From contig JACVJH010000416.1 in NCBI GenBank assembly GCA_015711895.1, forward strand, positions 1-6,808: a DNA stretch of 6,808 nucleotides. Reading direction: 5' to 3'. Of this stretch, positions 5,024-6,808 are shown in pieces (positions within the stretch are counted from its first letter, which is position 1; each line of letters starts with the position of its first letter). The DNA comes from Candidatus Solincola tengchongensis. Its GTDB lineage: Bacteria; Actinomycetota; Geothermincolia; Geothermincolales; RBG-13-55-18. The notes under the pieces were generated by a model. That model did not search any database, was not told the origin of the DNA, and saw only the letters and a list, made by a program, of their open reading frames with translations. A program made the translations under genes and the position numbers.

Positions 5024-5355
5024 GAGCCTCCAACCCAGGCTGCCGGGAAGACGATGAAGAAAAATGCGCGGCCGGTCGATATTTTCGCCGCTCTCATGAG
5101 CACCTTCAAGACAGGTTTTGCTTATCTCTTGTGGCCTCTTGCGGCCATGCCGTCACCGCGAAATCTCTCTCCTGCCGCTGTGTCGTCACCGCGACACGTA
5201 AGAGGGGGCAGACGAGGTGCGGTCACGGGGGGTCGGGAAAACCTTTTTTCATCCTCAGGAGTGGGTAAGGACCACTCTCTCCTTGCGACGCCTTCCGGCA
5301 TCGCCACGCGCGTCGAACACGGGTCTCCCAGGAAAGGGGCCTGGAGCGGAAAGGG
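5024..5355 (+). other. Gene-free region between convergent genes
   Basis: Neither strand carries a convincing gene across these 332 bases. The stretch holds a hairpin TGGCC/GGCCA (5132-5147), an 11-base direct repeat (5151-5161 and 5184-5194), a hairpin over the second copy, a T-run of six (5244-5249), a 7-bp hairpin at 5258-5278 and a bulged CTCC(C)AGG/CCTGGAG pairing near 5325-5347. Transcripts from both sides should end here, yet no stem is directly followed by a T-run on the useful strand, so intrinsic terminators are not clear. Confidence 0.4.
5151..5197 (+). repeat. 11-base direct repeat, second copy inside a hairpin
   Basis: CGTCACCGCGA occurs at 5151-5161 and again at 5184-5194, a period of 33 bases (three helical turns). 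The second copy forms most of a perfect hairpin: GTGTCG (5180-5185) pairs with CGACAC (5192-5197) around TCACCG. Two copies are too few for an array. A paired protein-binding site or the remnant of a small repeat family are both possible. Confidence 0.4.
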
Positions 5356-6516
5356 TCATTGGAACCTCACCCGGACCTCCAGGCGGGCTTTGCTCGTCCT
5401 CTCCCACTCCCAGGAGACCGGCTCCCCGCGCGACAGGAAGGCGGCCGTGATACCGGCCACGATCGGATAGTTGAAGGGGTTCTCCACACAGGCCTCCAGG
5501 ACCCCGGCAGCGCCGCGGGTGAAAACGGGGTTTCCCATCCCCCGGTAGGCCAGGAAGAAGAGATCGCGCACCCTCTCCTCCGGTCCGCGCCTCTTCCACT
5601 CCAGCCCGGGAAGAAGGCGGCTCACGATCTCCTTTATCTCCCGCGCCAGAAGGTCGTCGAGCTCGGGGAGGTGGCTGCTCTTTATCTCCAGACAGGCGGC
5701 GTTTATCCCCGCCGTGTCCAGCATGGCCACCGTCTCCCCGTTGTGGGTATCCAGGATCAACCCCCGGGCGGTGTCCCAGGAGAAGAAGCTCACCGGGAAG
5801 GGAGCCTCGCAGTCCCCGCGCCTCCGGTAGACGATGTTTCCGGGGAGGGAATCCTCCTCGAGTCCGGTTATGTCCGCTGCATGAGCTTCTTTCCTCCCCA
5901 CGGTGACCCCGAATCTCTTCTCCCCTTTCTCCTCCCAGAAGCTCACCTCGGCCTCCCTCCCCTCACCCGCCTGTACCGCTCCCAGCACGTCGCCGGCGAA
6001 CAAGGCCTCGCTGTAGCATTGAGTGCACCCCACCAGGAGCTCGCGGCGTTTCCGGTAGGAGATCACACGGGCATCCGCCAGCCCCAGGATGCGCGCCTGT
6101 TCACAGAGGAAATCATAGAAACGCCTTCCCCCAAAGGGGAATTTTCCTACCATCTTTTTCCACCCGGTCATCAGGGAACGGACGTAAAGAAAGGCGTCCA
6201 ACGCCTTGCAGCGGGTGAGGATATCCCCCGTCTCCCCACCCAACATTTCCGTTGCTCGCCGCAGGATGCCCTCCACCACCCTGCGTTCCATTATCACCAG
6301 CCTCTGGGAGGAATCGCGGCTCAGGATACGCCCGTCGTCGCTCCAGGAGTGATTGCGGGCGATGGAAAGGGGGACCCCGCAGTCCGGGCAGAGGCGTTGA
6401 AAGGGGCGCTTCAGGGAGAGGCCACGGGAGCGAGCCCACATCCCGTTCGGACGGGATGTGCCCTGATCCAGAAAAGGGCCCTTCCTCTGCCCGGGCGCGC
6501 TCCTCGCGTTGTCCAT
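5356..6516 (-). CDS. Zinc-ribbon protein with possible V4R-like domain, function unknown
   Basis: Read from the ATG at 6516 the protein has 386 residues. LCPDCGVPL (Cys43, Cys46) resembles half of a zinc ribbon and is followed by a segment rich in Trp, Asp and Arg (NHSWSDDGRI). A second pair, CTQC (Cys164, Cys167), could complete a metal site. The stretch after it (LFAGDVLGAVQAGEGRE) resembles the end of V4R/4-vinyl-reductase-like small-molecule-binding domains; this is from memory of similar actinobacterial proteins, not a search. The C-terminal 200 residues match nothing I know. No membrane segment or signal peptide is seen. The start is uncertain: TTG 6612 and ATG 6441 are also in frame, none has a good ribosome site, and CPDC requires a start at or before 6441. 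It is convergent with the upstream plus-strand gene and appears monocistronic. That it is a gene is likely; a sensor role is speculation. Confidence 0.65.
   Translation of the reverse strand: MDNARSAPGQRKGPFLDQGTSRPNGMWARSRGLSLKRPFQRLCPDCGVPLSIARNHSWSDDGRILSRDSSQRLVIMERRVVEGILRRATEMLGGETGDILTRCKALDAFLYVRSLMTGWKKMVGKFPFGGRRFYDFLCEQARILGLADARVISYRKRRELLVGCTQCYSEALFAGDVLGAVQAGEGREAEVSFWEEKGEKRFGVTVGRKEAHAADITGLEEDSLPGNIVYRRRGDCEAPFPVSFFSWDTARGLILDTHNGETVAMLDTAGINAACLEIKSSHLPELDDLLAREIKEIVSRLLPGLEWKRRGPEERVRDLFFLAYRGMGNPVFTRGAAGVLEACVENPFNYPIVAGITAAFLSRGEPVSWEWERTSKARLEVRVRFQ
6437..6460 (-). promoter_or_regulatory. Perfect 10-bp hairpin at the zinc-ribbon gene start
   Basis: CACATCCCGT (6437-6446) pairs without mismatch with ACGGGATGTG (6451-6460) around a 4-base loop (TCGG on plus, CCGA on minus). 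The minus-strand ATG at 6441-6439 lies inside the stem. If translation starts there, the hairpin would hide the start codon. If it starts at 6516 or 6612, the hairpin is inside the coding region. It could also be a dimer-binding operator. No T-run follows on either strand. Confidence 0.5.
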
Positions 6517-6669
6517 GACTTGAGATTCCGCCTCTCCCGGGCGCCGGACGGGCCTTTCTCCGTACGCGCCCGCTTCAGCCGTTTTCCAAAGAGCGCCGCG
6601 ACGGCCGTCCAACGCCCCTAACCGTCCCGCGAACTACACCCGCCGGACTCGTCAATCCAGGTCGCACTA

Positions 6670-6678
6670 ATTCTAACA
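6670..6678 (-). promoter_or_regulatory. Extended -10 promoter candidate for the minus-strand gene
   Basis: On the minus strand the sequence reads TGTTAGAAT, an extended -10 (TGn + TAGAAT). A weak -35-like GTGACG or TGACGA lies 19-20 bases upstream (6695-6701). Transcription would start near 6663, giving a leader of about 50-220 bases depending on the true start codon. It is the only AT-rich promoter-like patch upstream of this gene in the window. Confidence 0.35.
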
Positions 6679-6808
6679 CGCCCCTCAATATGCATCGTCA
6701 CCCGGCGGTGGGGACTGAAGCGCGGCTGGAAAAGGCGCACCCGCCACCGTTCCCCGCACTTGCCCCCACACGGCACGGGTCCGGGCATCCGGCTCCCCGT
6801 TCCACCGT

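Noticed and set aside
5231..5249. GGTCGGGAAAACC followed by six T as an intrinsic terminator.
   Set aside because: The stem would be only 3 bp (GGT/ACC) with a 7-base loop, too weak to call.
5054..5470. Plus-strand frame starting MKKNARPVDIF with a hydrophobic stretch like a signal peptide.
   Set aside because: After about 35 residues it becomes basic low-complexity sequence and runs over 100 bases into the convergent gene. The ribosome site is poor. The first part might still merit a look.
5359..6621. Plus-strand open frame opposite the zinc-ribbon gene.
   Set aside because: It is rich in Pro, His and Gly with no motifs, whereas the minus-strand frame has CxxC pairs, balanced composition and domain-like segments.

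Overview
The window is GC-rich bacterial DNA (estimated by eye at about 60% GC). Genes are preceded by Shine-Dalgarno sequences, several start codons are ambiguous or non-ATG, and codons mostly end in G or C. The gene types (an archaeal-type thymidylate synthase, an NRDGVQ-type homocitrate synthase relative, an uncharacterised aminotransferase family and a zinc-ribbon protein) suggest an anaerobic or thermophilic Gram-positive-like lineage. A deep-branching actinobacterium or a Desulfotomaculum-like firmicute would fit. This placement is inference from remembered families, not from a search.

Layout. Positions 3-56 may hold the 3' end of an upstream gene. A short leader with a strong GC hairpin (75-100) precedes an archaeal-type thymidylate synthase (157-819). 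A gene-free leader of about 310 bases follows. It contains a TATAAT box inside a perfect palindrome, two more dyads and possibly an 11-codon leader ORF. Next come three co-directional genes that look like one operon: a class I/II PLP aminotransferase (about 1133-2491), a homocitrate/2-isopropylmalate synthase family enzyme (2634-3935), and a small helical protein of unknown function (3946-4350) whose ribosome binding site overlaps the preceding stop codon. After a 250-base intergenic stretch there is another small unknown protein with a possible helix-turn-helix-like start (4622-5023). Positions 5024-5355 are gene-free, with an 11-base direct repeat and hairpins. A minus-strand gene (5356 to about 6516) then encodes a zinc-ribbon protein with a possible V4R-like domain. 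Its 5' part carries a perfect 10-bp hairpin, and an extended -10 promoter candidate lies further upstream.

How the genes fit together. The aminotransferase and the acyl-CoA/2-oxoacid condensing enzyme could be two ends of a 2-oxoacid chain-extension route to an amino acid such as 2-aminoadipate. The middle enzymes (homoaconitase and dehydrogenase) are not in this window, so the product is unassigned. The thymidylate synthase makes dTMP and appears to stand alone. No mobile element, CRISPR array, tRNA or rRNA was recognised. The best candidates for something undescribed are the operon with its coupled unknown protein, the unusual start region of the aminotransferase, and the minus-strand zinc-ribbon gene with its start-region hairpin.
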